64,000 nucleotides of DNA from contig JBEVMR010000098.1 in assembly GCA_040508545.1 (NCBI GenBank), forward strand, positions 1 through 64,000, in the 5' to 3' direction. The position numbers and the translations under genes are program-made. This stretch comes from VRUE01 sp040508545. Lineage in GTDB: Bacteria; Actinomycetota; Thermoleophilia; Solirubrobacterales; 70-9. This document shows, one piece after another, positions 33,826 through 42,081 of this stretch. The first letter of the stretch is position 1; every line of letters starts with the position of its first letter. A model generated the notes under the pieces. It was not told where the DNA came from and searched no databases. It worked only from the letters and a program-made list of their open reading frames with translations.

Positions 33826-34511
33826 CTCAGTGACAAGCGCCCAATGCCGCCGTCACGGCCTACATTGGATCGACGTATCGGCTCCCGTGGGTACCGCATT
33901 TGGGTACCAAGGAGCCCGTTGGGCGACCGAGCAATTTCAAAGAGACCTTGGTCTACCGGCAATTGTTTGGGCCGATTTCAATCCGGAGATCATCGGACTG
34001 AGTGCCGGCGATTCAAGCTGGCTCAAGTAGAACGAGGCGAGCGTCAGCGGCAGGATGCGCAACCCCGTCTCGGTGGGGGAGAGACCCAGCCCGACCTGAA
34101 AGTAGATCGCCACGAACAGCAGCAACGGGTAGAGCGCGACCTACTGCGCGAAGGCAACCACCGCCGTCCCGGAAAGGCGGGGGTGCGAACAGCGAGAGCG
34201 GCACATCGGCGCCTCGCTGCGGCGCTCGCTCGCCGTCCCTCGACGAGTTTCTCACCACGCTCGCCTCGATCCCCTCGGGGATGCTCCTGCCCGTCGCATG
34301 CCAGCGACAGGCAATCGATCGCGGCGCCAGTGAAGCGTATGAGCGCAGTACGACACCTGTCTCTAGAGAGTGGAGAAAACTTAACTTATTTGAGTATAAT
34401 CAAGAAGTCTCGTTCATCGCAGTGGCGCAGTCGTCATTGTCTGAGGAAGCGTGGTGGGCAGGACACCTAGCCACTGTGAAATCTGTTCCGTTCAACTCAA
34501 GGAGGAAGCAA
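33826..34511. other. Island B left segment, no intact gene
   Basis: These 686 bases hold a decayed transporter fragment (listed separately). The rest contains no convincing gene. Two close GGGTACC motifs follow the tRNA (33889-33912), and a similar GGGTACC pair follows the tRNA-fMet scar at 35942-35959. The part after 34370 is AT-richer and probably holds the promoter of the small secreted protein. Confidence 0.5.
34022..34190 (-). pseudogene. Fragment of DHA2-type MFS transporter
   Basis: On the - strand, AFPGTAVVAFAQ - stop (TAG at 34141-34143) - VALYPLLLFVAIYFQVGLGL can be read in one frame. SPTETGLRILPLTLASFYLSQ follows in the same frame. This is one loop and membrane-helix pair of a 14-TM drug-efflux MFS protein. 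It has an in-frame stop and is cut at both ends, so it cannot be functional. Confidence 0.65.
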
Positions 34512-34847
34512 ATGCATACCTTAAAAATGGGCGGGTTTCTCTTGGCAGTGTTAGCGGCGCTACTCGTCACGATGGCTCTCGCGTCATCGGCGTCGGCAGC
34601 CTTCTACTGTGGAGGAGCGACAATCAACAATGCGAACAAGTGCTGGGGTGCTGCCCGCATTATGGGCAATGGCCAAGCGTGGGGAACGGCTACCGGAGTA
34701 TGTGTCGGTGCGGATTTGTATTCAGGGACCTGCGCGCCTACCGGCATGTGGGCTTCTGTCAGTGTGCCGCTAGGACCACACTCCCCGTGGGTAATAGGTA
34801 CCGCGGCTGCCCACACCAAAGTCGGTGAAGGATTAACCTTTCCCTAG
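34512..34847 (+). CDS. Small secreted four-cysteine protein, unknown
   Basis: The protein has 111 residues. A strong ribosome-binding site (AAGGAGG, 9 nt upstream) fixes the ATG. A signal peptide is evident: basic start, LLAVLAALLVTMALASSASA, and cleavage after ASA. The mature chain of about 78 residues has four cysteines in FYCGG, NKCWG, GVCVG and GTCAP, probably two disulfides, and is Gly/Ala/Trp-rich. I know no family. It could be a secreted bacteriocin-like or surface protein. Base use is AT-richer than the core genome, consistent with transfer on island B. Confidence 0.75.
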   Translation: MHTLKMGGFLLAVLAALLVTMALASSASAAFYCGGATINNANKCWGAARIMGNGQAWGTATGVCVGADLYSGTCAPTGMWASVSVPLGPHSPWVIGTAAAHTKVGEGLTFP

Positions 34848-34896
34848 ATGCCAACGGCGCTGCATGTCGTGACAGCTAGTCCTGTGCCCTGAAGAA

Positions 34897-35532
34897 ATGC
34901 CGAGTAAGCGCGAGCATCAGGCAGTGGCCTCCACCGTGGCGTCGGGGAGATGGTGGTTAGGCGTGATGCTCGCGCTCGTACTCTCAATGAGTGTGTCGGC
35001 ATGTGGCGCCGTCCGAGAGGGCAGTGGTCAAGCGTCCAATAGAATCGAGTCGATTCCAAGCACTGCGTCAGGAGGGGCTGTTACTGACGACAATATCTCC
35101 CCCTTGCTGCTGTCCAACTTCCCACTGCTGCGTACTCCTCGCGATGGCCTTCCTCTCGCCATCAGACAAAGGCTGCGTGTGCCGTTCGCCGGAATGAAAT
35201 GGAATCTCGCCCGACGAATCCCAACTTCGCTGCCGGGTGGCCACTGGCTGGCTCCAGGTGTCAATCGCCTCTGCATCGTTGCGGTGAGCCCGGACTCCCG
35301 ATCGATCGGGACCGTTTGCGGGATCGTCAATCAGGCGTTGCGTCGTGGAATCGCGAATACTTCGGTGAACCCGGTCTCGCGCCGACGCGTCATCGTTGGT
35401 GTGGCACCGCAGGGAACCCATGCCGTCCTTCTGCAAAGTGGTGCCGAGACCATCTCTGTGCGGGTGCGGCACGGGCGGTTCGTGCTTCGGGATGCCGTCC
35501 TTTCACCGCCAGATCAGCTGACTCTTCGCTAG
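34897..35532 (+). CDS. Putative lipoprotein, unknown
   Basis: The 211-residue protein has a signal segment WWLGVMLALVLSMSVSACGA. The lipobox ends in Cys at about 36, so it should be lipid-anchored outside the membrane. The mature part has two more cysteines (LCIVAVSPD and TVCGIV) and a beta-rich C-terminal half (VIVGVAPQGTHAVLL). No family recognised. It lies 49 bp after the small secreted protein on the same strand, so the two may work together. Confidence 0.72.
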   Translation: MPSKREHQAVASTVASGRWWLGVMLALVLSMSVSACGAVREGSGQASNRIESIPSTASGGAVTDDNISPLLLSNFPLLRTPRDGLPLAIRQRLRVPFAGMKWNLARRIPTSLPGGHWLAPGVNRLCIVAVSPDSRSIGTVCGIVNQALRRGIANTSVNPVSRRRVIVGVAPQGTHAVLLQSGAETISVRVRHGRFVLRDAVLSPPDQLTLR

Positions 35533-35980
35533 GTGTCAACGCTCGGAATCGATCCAGACGCGTAGCGCCCGTTGCAACCCATCTCTCTGGCGGGGGTCTG
35601 CTACCGCCTCCGAATCCTGCAAGCTGGCGAATCGCTCGAACCACTCGCTGAGCAGATCTCGTATGGGGTTGCAGGCGGGATCGTCGACTCGCTGAAAGAA
35701 GCCATAGTCGCTTTCGTGCGCCCGCTTAGGTTGGGGGTCGCGCCGGGCAACATCCGGAAACAGTGGAGAGTCAGAAACCACAGCGAGATCATGCCGCTTC
35801 CCCTGCGATATGGCCACGGTCTACGGCTCTCATGCTCATCGCATCGGTTGGCCCGACGCCGACGAGATCGAGGCCATCTCGTTCAGGCTCATAACCCGAA
35901 GGTCGCAGGTTCGAATCCTGCCCCCGCTATGGGCCTTGTGCGGGTACCAGTCGGGTACCAATTTTGTTGCGACGCGGCTG
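35533..35980. other. Island B noncoding stretch
   Basis: No supported gene lies here. Open frames on both strands are composition artefacts, and one merely reads through a tRNA scar. The stretch contains the tRNA-fMet 3' half at 35881-35929 and the GGGTACC pair just after it. Confidence 0.5.
35881..35929 (+). repeat. 3' half of initiator tRNA-Met (attachment-site scar)
   Basis: This stretch reads as the 3' part of tRNA-fMet from the anticodon stem. CTCATAA holds the CAT anticodon, AAGGTC is the variable region, and GCAGG-TTCGAAT-CCTGC is a perfect T arm. CCCCGCT-A is the acceptor strand. The 5' half (CGCGGGG, D arm) is missing. A bare tRNA 3' half inside an island is what an attP or attR site of an element targeting tRNA-fMet leaves behind. 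Confidence 0.8.
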
Positions 35981-38164
35981 TTAGAGCAGCTCTACGAGGC
36001 GTCGTGCGGCGCGGGCGGCGCCGTCGACCTCGACATCTCGGTATTCGACGTCACGGCCGATCTCTTCGGCGATCGCCGCCGCGATCCGCTCTGGCGGGGA
36101 GTCATCGAAATCCATGCGACGACCAGCTCCGTAGCGTTCGAGCCGATGGCGAACGTGGAAGTTCTGCTCGAAGTGGTGGCGCAGCGGGAAGTAGAGGAAC
36201 GGCCGCTTCTGCGCGGTTAGCTCCATCGCCGTCGTGAGCCCGCCCTGGACGACTGCCAGGTCGCAGGCCGCCAGGTGGCGGTAGAGGTTGTGCACATAGG
36301 GGACAACCTCGAGACCGGAATGCGAGGGAAGCGAGGCCGGGTCGATTCGCGGCCCCGCGACGACGATCATGCGCAGGTCGGGGACCCTCTCCTTGGCCGC
36401 AGGAAAGGAGGTGATCACTCGTCGCAGCAGGTCCGCCCCGACGCCCGAGCCGCCGACGGTGACGATGCAGACCCGCTCGTCGTCGCCGTAACCCAGCTCG
36501 GAGCGCAGCCTGGTGCGATCGCCAAGGTCAGCAGGGTCGAAGCCGGTCACATAGCCGGTGAAGTCGAAGTGGCGCTCGGTCCAGTCGCGGATCGCCGGCA
36601 GCTGTGGTCCGAGTCGCTCGGGGACGATGTCGTCGGGGTTGCCCACGAACAACGCCATGTCACGAACCTCGGGGTGCTCGGCGACGTGGTCGACCATGTC
36701 GGCGTTGTAGTCAGCGGTCAGGAAGCCTTCGCGCTCATTCCTCTCGTCCATCGGCAGGAAGCCGACGAAGTCGGTCAGCCACGCGAACGGGACCCGCTTC
36801 TCACCTGGGTTCTCATGCAGGTAGTAGTCGAGCTCCCAGGCCTCGTCTCCGATCCAAAGGTCGTAACGCTCGTCGCGCACGACATCGTGGAAGAGCATGA
36901 AGTTGGCGGCGAGGATCTCGTCCATGCGGCGCAGCGCCTGGAAGCAGTGCAGGTCGTGCTCGGCGGACTCCGACTCGATGTGCCGGGACTCGTTGGCCAG
37001 ATGAGCGCTGGCGGGATGGATCTGCTCCCCCTCCGCCTCCAGCACCCTGGTGACCGGGTCCTGAGCGAGCCAGTCGATCCGCAGGTCGGGATTGAGGCGG
37101 CGCATCTCACGGGCGATCGCGATGTCGCGCTGCGCGTGGCCGAGCCCGATCGGCGAGGAGATGTAGAGGGCCCGCGGACGCCCGTCAGGGCGGTAGACAT
37201 TGTCGTCGCGGCGCTTGCGCTTGTGCCTGAATGCCTTTTCGGAGAAGTCGCGCAGCGCCAGGTTGACCCGGACCGGCTTGCGCCCGTGCGGGAAGTGGCC
37301 GGCGCCTTTGACCACCTCGAGCTCGGCGCCGGCGAGCCGGGCCAGAGCCCGACCGTCCCGCAGAGGAGTGATCTTGTCCCGGTCGCCGTGGATCACGAGC
37401 ACCGGGCATTGGACTCCTCGCGCAAGCTCACGAAGCGTGCGGCGGTCGCTGTGTATGGGCGTTTCGATCGTGGCAATCAGCGTCTCGGGGTCGGTGTCCA
37501 GAGCCCATCCCACCCCGTCCTCGATGCCCTTGGTCGAGTGCGGCTCGGGCAGGCATCGTGAGAGGAACCAGTCCGCGAACTCCGGGTAGGCCTGGCGCCA
37601 GTGGTTTGCATTCATCCGCCCCCACCAGCGGTAGGCCGGCATCGGCATCCGGAAGATCGCTGGGGTCCAGCGGTGGAGCAGGAACGAGTACTGCGACGGC
37701 GTGTACGGGAACATCGGGCCGATGAAGGCAGCGCCCGCGACGCGTTCGGGGGCGAGCCGTGCCATCTCCAGCTGGTATTGGGCGCCGCGCGACCAGCTCG
37801 CCATGACCGCGCGCTCCGTGCCGGTCGCGTCCATCACGGCAAGGCAGTCGCGGGCGAACTCGGCGGCCTCGTAGCGGCGCGGGTCGCGGCACCGGGAGGA
37901 ACGGCCGTTGCCCAGCCCGTCCATGGTCAGCACGCGGAAGTGGCGGGCGAAGTAGGGGACCTGCATCTTCCAGAAGCGAGAATGGACGAGCGACCAGGTC
38001 GGAAGCAGGAAGATGGTCTCCTCGCCCTCGCCGTAGACCTCGTAGAAGAGGTTCATCCCGTCGCGCTCTACGAAACCCTCGCTGTCCGGATAGCGGGCCC
38101 GGCTCTGCTCGCCCTCAGGGCCGGCCGACTCCGCGCTCGGCACGATGAGGGCGCCGGCCCTCAC
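35981..38164 (-). CDS. Alpha/beta-hydrolase fused to a GT-B glycosyltransferase
   Basis: The fusion has 727 residues. Residues 30-310 are an alpha/beta hydrolase: LTMDGLGNGRSS, nucleophile elbow ASWSRGA (Ser125, first elbow Gly replaced by Ser), HGDRDKITP (acid near 261-263), and KGAGHFPHGR (His290). A basic linker (RHKRKRRDD) leads to residues 330-727, a MurG/UGT-like glycosyltransferase (SSPIGLGHAQRDIAIARE ... VTVGGSGVGADLLRR ... VVQGGLTTAMELTAQKRPFLYFP). The likely work is glycosylation coupled to ester hydrolysis of a small molecule or lipid. The GTG start overlaps the TetR stop, so expression is coupled to that regulator. Confidence 0.85.
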   Translation of the reverse strand: MRAGALIVPSAESAGPEGEQSRARYPDSEGFVERDGMNLFYEVYGEGEETIFLLPTWSLVHSRFWKMQVPYFARHFRVLTMDGLGNGRSSRCRDPRRYEAAEFARDCLAVMDATGTERAVMASWSRGAQYQLEMARLAPERVAGAAFIGPMFPYTPSQYSFLLHRWTPAIFRMPMPAYRWWGRMNANHWRQAYPEFADWFLSRCLPEPHSTKGIEDGVGWALDTDPETLIATIETPIHSDRRTLRELARGVQCPVLVIHGDRDKITPLRDGRALARLAGAELEVVKGAGHFPHGRKPVRVNLALRDFSEKAFRHKRKRRDDNVYRPDGRPRALYISSPIGLGHAQRDIAIAREMRRLNPDLRIDWLAQDPVTRVLEAEGEQIHPASAHLANESRHIESESAEHDLHCFQALRRMDEILAANFMLFHDVVRDERYDLWIGDEAWELDYYLHENPGEKRVPFAWLTDFVGFLPMDERNEREGFLTADYNADMVDHVAEHPEVRDMALFVGNPDDIVPERLGPQLPAIRDWTERHFDFTGYVTGFDPADLGDRTRLRSELGYGDDERVCIVTVGGSGVGADLLRRVITSFPAAKERVPDLRMIVVAGPRIDPASLPSHSGLEVVPYVHNLYRHLAACDLAVVQGGLTTAMELTAQKRPFLYFPLRHHFEQNFHVRHRLERYGAGRRMDFDDSPPERIAAAIAEEIGRDVEYRDVEVDGAARAARRLVELL

Positions 38165-38793
38165 TTCTTCCCCTCCTCGAGTGAGGTAAGCCAGTTGTCG
38201 ATCGAGGCGAGTAACTCGGCGTGGCCGCGGTCGAAGCCGAGCAGGCGCTCGTACAGCAGGCCCTTGTTGAACTGCATCACCAGCGCCGCCCAGGACTCCG
38301 CCGAGAAGCGGACGGGGTCGAGGCCGTACTCCTCGATTGCCTCCGCCAGGGCATCGCGAAGCAATAAGCGCCATTTCTCGCTGACACCGTTCAGCCGCTC
38401 GCGCAGCTCGGGCTTGTGCCAGGCGAGCGCCTCCAGCTCCGCCCAGACCTTTGGGTAACCCGACGCCAGGTCCTCCTCGATGTAGGCGACGGCGGTGCGC
38501 CACTTCTCGGCGAACGGCGCCGCCGTCGCGTACATCGCCCGCTGGCGCTCGAGAACACGGCCGGTGAATCGCTCCAGGGTCTGCAGCAGCAGCTCGTCGA
38601 CCGAGCCGAAGTAGTAGTGAACGAGGCCGTGGTTCTGCCCGGCCTCCCGGGCCAGCTGTCGGGTCGAGATCCCCGCCGCTCCCTCTCTGACCAAGAGCCG
38701 CTCCGCGGCGTCGAGAAACGCCGCGACGTTGACCTGCCTGATCGAGCGGTCGCCCGCAACTCCACTCTCTTCTGGGGCAAGCTTGTTAGTCAT
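38161..38793 (-). CDS. TetR-family regulator
   Basis: The 210-residue protein has an N-terminal helix-turn-helix, AAFLDAAERLLVREGAAGISTRQLAREAGQNHGLVHYYFGSVDELL in pieces at about 22-68. A helical ligand-binding domain follows. A perfect palindrome overlaps its start codon, and its stop overlaps the hydrolase-glycosyltransferase gene, so it probably represses its own two-gene operon. Ligand unknown. Confidence 0.92.
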   Translation of the reverse strand: MTNKLAPEESGVAGDRSIRQVNVAAFLDAAERLLVREGAAGISTRQLAREAGQNHGLVHYYFGSVDELLLQTLERFTGRVLERQRAMYATAAPFAEKWRTAVAYIEEDLASGYPKVWAELEALAWHKPELRERLNGVSEKWRLLLRDALAEAIEEYGLDPVRFSAESWAALVMQFNKGLLYERLLGFDRGHAELLASIDNWLTSLEEGKK

Positions 38794-38801
38794 TTGACTA
38801 A
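38786..38801. promoter_or_regulatory. TetR operator over the start codon
   Basis: TTAGTCA - TT - TGACTAA has perfect 7-bp arms, extended outward by CTTG/CAAG. The TetR start codon lies within it. Size and symmetry suit TetR-family binding. Confidence 0.65.
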
Positions 38802-39030
38802 GTCAAGTATCTAAGCATCTCGTGGCAGGACTTGTCAAGCCTGCTCGATTCGCTGATCTGGGCCAAGCGCCTGCGCGCAGATTGCGGCGCAGAGGTCGGA
38901 CCGACCATGAGCAGGAGAGGCGAGTGCCGCAGGAGCGCGGCGAGGGGGCATCCGTCGCATCTCCTGCGACGACACGAATCGCACCGCGCGAAACTTTGGC
39001 TGGCGTCGCCAAGCCGTCTCCCTATGCTGC
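38794..39030. other. Intergenic region, no gene
   Basis: This stretch lies between the TetR promoter and the 3' end of the monooxygenase gene. Short open frames here lack ribosome-binding sites and recognisable composition. Apart from the operator nothing is seen. Confidence 0.5.
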
Positions 39031-40473
39031 CTAGCGGTGCGCCGGGCCGACCTGCACGTCGAATCGCTCGCCAAGCGTGTCCAGCGTCTTGCGGTAGCGG
39101 GAAGAGTCCCAGGGTTGGGTTGCGAGGAGCGCGGTGGCTCCGGCCATTCGCCGGGCCCTTGGGTACCAGCGGTCGAAGTCCAGGCCGCAGTCGATCATGA
39201 CCTTGGGCGGCAGCGCGCGGGCGATGCGGCCGAGGTTGTACATCGACAGCGTGATCGAGGCCCAGATGATCGCGGACCGCGATTTCGTCGCGAGGTCCTC
39301 GAGGTCGAGCTCGTACAGTCGCGCGGCGCGGAGCTTGTCGCGGAACATGAGGTGCGTCAGGTGGTAACCGGCAAACGACGTGAAGGGCCCCGTGACGCTC
39401 GAGCGCAGCTGGATCGACAGCACGTTGCCCGTGTCCGAGACGAAGGGCTCGTATGGACGTCGTGGCTGGGCGAGGTAGCCGGTGCAGCTCACGATCCAGC
39501 TGTCGGCGGGGATCGCCAGCGATCGGCCGTCGCGAAGGGCGATCGCAGGCCCGTCGGTCGTGTCGAGCACGTCATCGAGGTGTCCGGGCTCGATGCGTTG
39601 CATCCCTGCCCGCACGTCGGCGCACTCGGCGTCGGACAGGTAGGCGCTGAAGAAGTTGGCCGGCTCGGCCGACGGGCTGATGCCGTAGGTGTCGGCGAAC
39701 CATGCGGCGACGTCTTGCTCGTTGGTGCCATCGAAGCGGAGAGCGACCTGGCGCAGCATCGCGTTGATGCGGGTACCGCCGTACCAGCGTCTCGGGCCGG
39801 TCGGGAAGAACGTCTCGCGACGGCTGAACATCGTGCCCGAGCCGGCCACCATGTTCAGCTCGCGCCCAGGGCATTCCCGGCGCAGCATCAGGGCGACGTC
39901 CATGGCGGTCTTGCCGCTGCCGATGATCCAGACCGGGCTGCTGTCCTCAGGTCGCTCGGCGATCAGGCCCGACAGTGCCTCTGGAGTGGTCGAGCGAACG
40001 GCGGCGCTCGAGAGCGACAGCGGTGAGCTGGGCAGGACGTCGTTGCCGTACGCCTTGATCAACCGCTTGGCGGTCAGGGTCTCATTCCGACCGTCCGGGC
40101 CCCGCACGGTTACCGTTACGGTGCCGCCAGCCTCGGCGTGCTCGATGTACTCCCAGCCGAAACGCTCGTCGAGATCCACTTTCGTGCGCACCACGTCGAC
40201 GCAGTAGCGCAGGTGGTCGAGCACCTCGTCGCGGGTCGCCAGGTGGCTGGCCGGCTTGTCCAGCTGCCAGGCGATGTTGCCGGCGGTGAAGATCGGGTGG
40301 GGTTGGTGCAGCCGGACGAAGTCGTAGGTGTCCACCCACATCCCTCCGGCGCGGGGGCGGCTGTCGACGAGGACGACCCGGTCGCGCGGGGAGAGGTAGC
40401 GGCTGGCGACAGCCAGCGCATTGAGCCCGGTGATGCCTCCGCCGATGATGATCAGCTCGTTGGTCTCTTCCAC
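39031..40473 (-). CDS. Flavin-containing monooxygenase-like oxidoreductase
   Basis: The 480-residue FAD/NAD(P)H enzyme has an N-terminal FAD site LIIIGGGITGLNALAVASRYL and the motif GGMWVDTYDFVRLHQP. The NADPH-binding VWIIGSGKTAMDVALML is at about 195. The start is the GTG at 40473, preceded by GAGGA; the frame is open further up. Family members oxygenate soft nucleophiles or act in Baeyer-Villiger reactions. It is divergent from an HxlR regulator, its likely controller. Confidence 0.88.
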   Translation of the reverse strand: MEETNELIIIGGGITGLNALAVASRYLSPRDRVVLVDSRPRAGGMWVDTYDFVRLHQPHPIFTAGNIAWQLDKPASHLATRDEVLDHLRYCVDVVRTKVDLDERFGWEYIEHAEAGGTVTVTVRGPDGRNETLTAKRLIKAYGNDVLPSSPLSLSSAAVRSTTPEALSGLIAERPEDSSPVWIIGSGKTAMDVALMLRRECPGRELNMVAGSGTMFSRRETFFPTGPRRWYGGTRINAMLRQVALRFDGTNEQDVAAWFADTYGISPSAEPANFFSAYLSDAECADVRAGMQRIEPGHLDDVLDTTDGPAIALRDGRSLAIPADSWIVSCTGYLAQPRRPYEPFVSDTGNVLSIQLRSSVTGPFTSFAGYHLTHLMFRDKLRAARLYELDLEDLATKSRSAIIWASITLSMYNLGRIARALPPKVMIDCGLDFDRWYPRARRMAGATALLATQPWDSSRYRKTLDTLGERFDVQVGPAHR

Positions 40474-40564
40474 GATGTCCTCCCCGATCCGCGACGATCC
40501 GAGCCCTCGCAACGCTAACATAAGAAAAGAAAGTAGCGGCATAACTTTATGAAGGAGGGGTTTG

Positions 40565-41266
40565 GTGACGGAGCGCTCGTACGGCCAGTACTGCGGTCTT
40601 GCCGGCGCGCTTGACCTCGTCGGCGAGCGCTGGACTCTGTTGATCGTCCGCGAGCTGATGTCGGGACCGAAGCGCTACACCGATCTCGCCGACGGCCTGC
40701 CGGGTATCGGCACGAGCCTGCTGGCCAAGCGGCTGGCGAAACTCGAGAACGGCGAAGTGATCGAACGACGGCTGCTTCCCCCACCGACCGCCGCAACGGT
40801 GTACGACCTCGCGCCCGCCGGCCACGAACTGGCCGCAGCCCTGGGCCCGCTCATCACGTGGGGCCTGCGCCACGCCGTTCCAGAGGCCCCAGGGAACCGC
40901 CAGTACAGCGCGACCTGGTGCGTCTTGCCCTTCACCCAGCCCGCCGACCCGCTGGCGCTCGCAGGCATCGAGGCGACCTACGAGTTCCGCATCCGCGACA
41001 CCTCAGCGCTCCTGCGCGTACACGACGGACATGCCGAACTGCTCTCCCCGGGAACAGCCACACCGGACACCATGATCTCGATGGACCCCGCGACCGTCGC
41101 GGCCCTCGGCGCCGGCCGCCGCACGATCAGTGAGGCCGCGGCCGATGGCGCGATCACCGTCGACGGCGACCTCAACGCAGCCGCCGCACTCTTTGCTGCT
41201 TTCGAGAGCAGCGGCGCTTTGGGTGAGTCTACGACCACGCCGCAAGGTGCATCACTCGCGGGGTAG
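40565..41266 (+). CDS. HxlR-family regulator with C-terminal ligand domain
   Basis: The 233-residue protein starts at a GTG 6 nt after AAGGAGGGG. Residues 5-100 form the HxlR winged helix (YCGLAGALDLVGERWTLLIVRELMSGPKRYTDLADGLPGIGTSLLAKRL in pieces). The cysteine in YCGLA at about residue 9 matches the redox-sensing Cys seen in several HxlR/QorR proteins. The C-terminal 120 residues resemble an SCP2-like sterol-carrier fold and probably bind a ligand. It likely controls the divergent monooxygenase gene. Confidence 0.88.
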   Translation: MTERSYGQYCGLAGALDLVGERWTLLIVRELMSGPKRYTDLADGLPGIGTSLLAKRLAKLENGEVIERRLLPPPTAATVYDLAPAGHELAAALGPLITWGLRHAVPEAPGNRQYSATWCVLPFTQPADPLALAGIEATYEFRIRDTSALLRVHDGHAELLSPGTATPDTMISMDPATVAALGAGRRTISEAAADGAITVDGDLNAAAALFAAFESSGALGESTTTPQGASLAG

Positions 41267-41302
41267 CCTTCTCATCGTCGTATTTCTTGTCAGAGGAGAT
41301 TG

Positions 41303-41866
41303 GTGCCGGACGAGTCATTCAGCTCACGCGCACGGTTGTTGGCCGATGTCGCCGACAACCTTGACCACCCACTGAGCATTCCGTGGCTTCGCGAGTTTCT
41401 CGCTCAGCGCGTGCCGGTCGCCCTCCTCCACGGCATATGGGGACACATTCGATGGCGCCGGTCACTTGGAAGGCCCGCGGGATCGCTCGCGAGCGGCTTC
41501 GCGGTGGAGCAGTCGATGCAGGAGACGGTTATTGACTACGAGAATCCCGCAGGGTTCACCACCTTCACGACGACCGAACCGCTGATTGTTTGGGACGGGC
41601 CAAATGACGGCGAGTATTACCGCGTGACGTTCAGTTCCGTCAACGTCTTACAAGGTGAGGTGACGACACTGAGGGCGCGGTTTGCCCCAACGCGGTGGGA
41701 GGACGCCAGCCAATCGGGGGGCCTTTGGCGCATCGATCCGAGTCATGCTGTGCTCGACATATCGAGTGGCAACACGTTTTTCCTCCTCCCGGAAATGGAG
41801 GTCAAGCGCGATCGTATACCGCTGGGGCAGCTTCACTTCGTACCGCCAGCCGTGCTTGGTCCATAA
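41303..41866 (+). CDS. Unknown protein
   Basis: The protein has 187 residues from a GTG behind AGAGGAG. It has no signal peptide or membrane segment. The N-terminal 40 residues are helical. The rest alternates aromatic and polar residues (WDGPNDGEYYRVTFSSVNVL, FFLLPEMEV), which suggests a beta-sandwich. Not recognised. It is the last gene of island B before the tRNA-Lys repeat. Confidence 0.6.
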   Translation: MPDESFSSRARLLADVADNLDHPLSIPWLREFLAQRVPVALLHGIWGHIRWRRSLGRPAGSLASGFAVEQSMQETVIDYENPAGFTTFTTTEPLIVWDGPNDGEYYRVTFSSVNVLQGEVTTLRARFAPTRWEDASQSGGLWRIDPSHAVLDISSGNTFFLLPEMEVKRDRIPLGQLHFVPPAVLGP

Positions 41867-42038
41867 GTATGAGGGGAAAGCGGGCGAGGCTAGTTGGCTC
41901 TTGCCAGGATTGATCGTAGTCAAGGCTTCCGCATCTTCAGAGTCCGATGGTCCAGCTCCGATTGGAGCCTTTTACCGAGGGAGCTTGATGGTCACGCTGG
42001 CTGAGCTCACAAGGAAGCAGGCTATGGGCGATAGGACC

Positions 42039-42081
42039 CCTTTTAAGCCGCGCGGCGCGGGTTCGAATCCCGTCGGGGGCA
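42039..42081 (+). repeat. Direct repeat of tRNA-Lys 3' half (right end of island B)
   Basis: Forty-three bases repeat 33783-33825 with one difference (T at 42073 for C). The copy starts in the anticodon loop and runs to the discriminator A. It lacks the 5' half, so it is not a tRNA gene. Confidence 0.92.

Larger units (their letters stand above)
33783..42081. mobile_element. Integrated genomic island B (tRNA-Lys site)
   Basis: An 8.3-kb region lies between the 3' half of intact tRNA-Lys and a 43-bp direct repeat of it (42 of 43 identical). The tRNA 3' end faces inward, the normal geometry for tRNA-targeting integrases. Inside are a broken MFS gene, small AT-richer exported proteins, a tRNA-fMet 3'-half scar, a hydrolase-glycosyltransferase fusion with TetR, and a monooxygenase/HxlR pair. 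No integrase remains. The internal tRNA-fMet scar suggests layered insertions. Confidence 0.8.

Noticed and set aside
35810..36220. 136-codon ORF containing RRSQVRILPP
   Set aside because: That string is the translation of the tRNA-fMet 3' half. The ORF is an artefact of the scar.
40474..40564. HxlR operator in the monooxygenase/HxlR gap
   Set aside because: The region is AT-rich and promoter-like, but the best inverted repeat (CATAA/TTATG) is only 5 bp, too weak to call.
33826..42081. Search for an integrase, excisionase or transposase in island B (and in island A)
   Set aside because: No tyrosine or serine recombinase motif or IS-like gene was found on either strand; only tRNA repeats witness the integration.
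42001..42081. A second tRNA-Lys gene
   Set aside because: Only the 3' half matches. No D arm or 5' acceptor strand precedes it.
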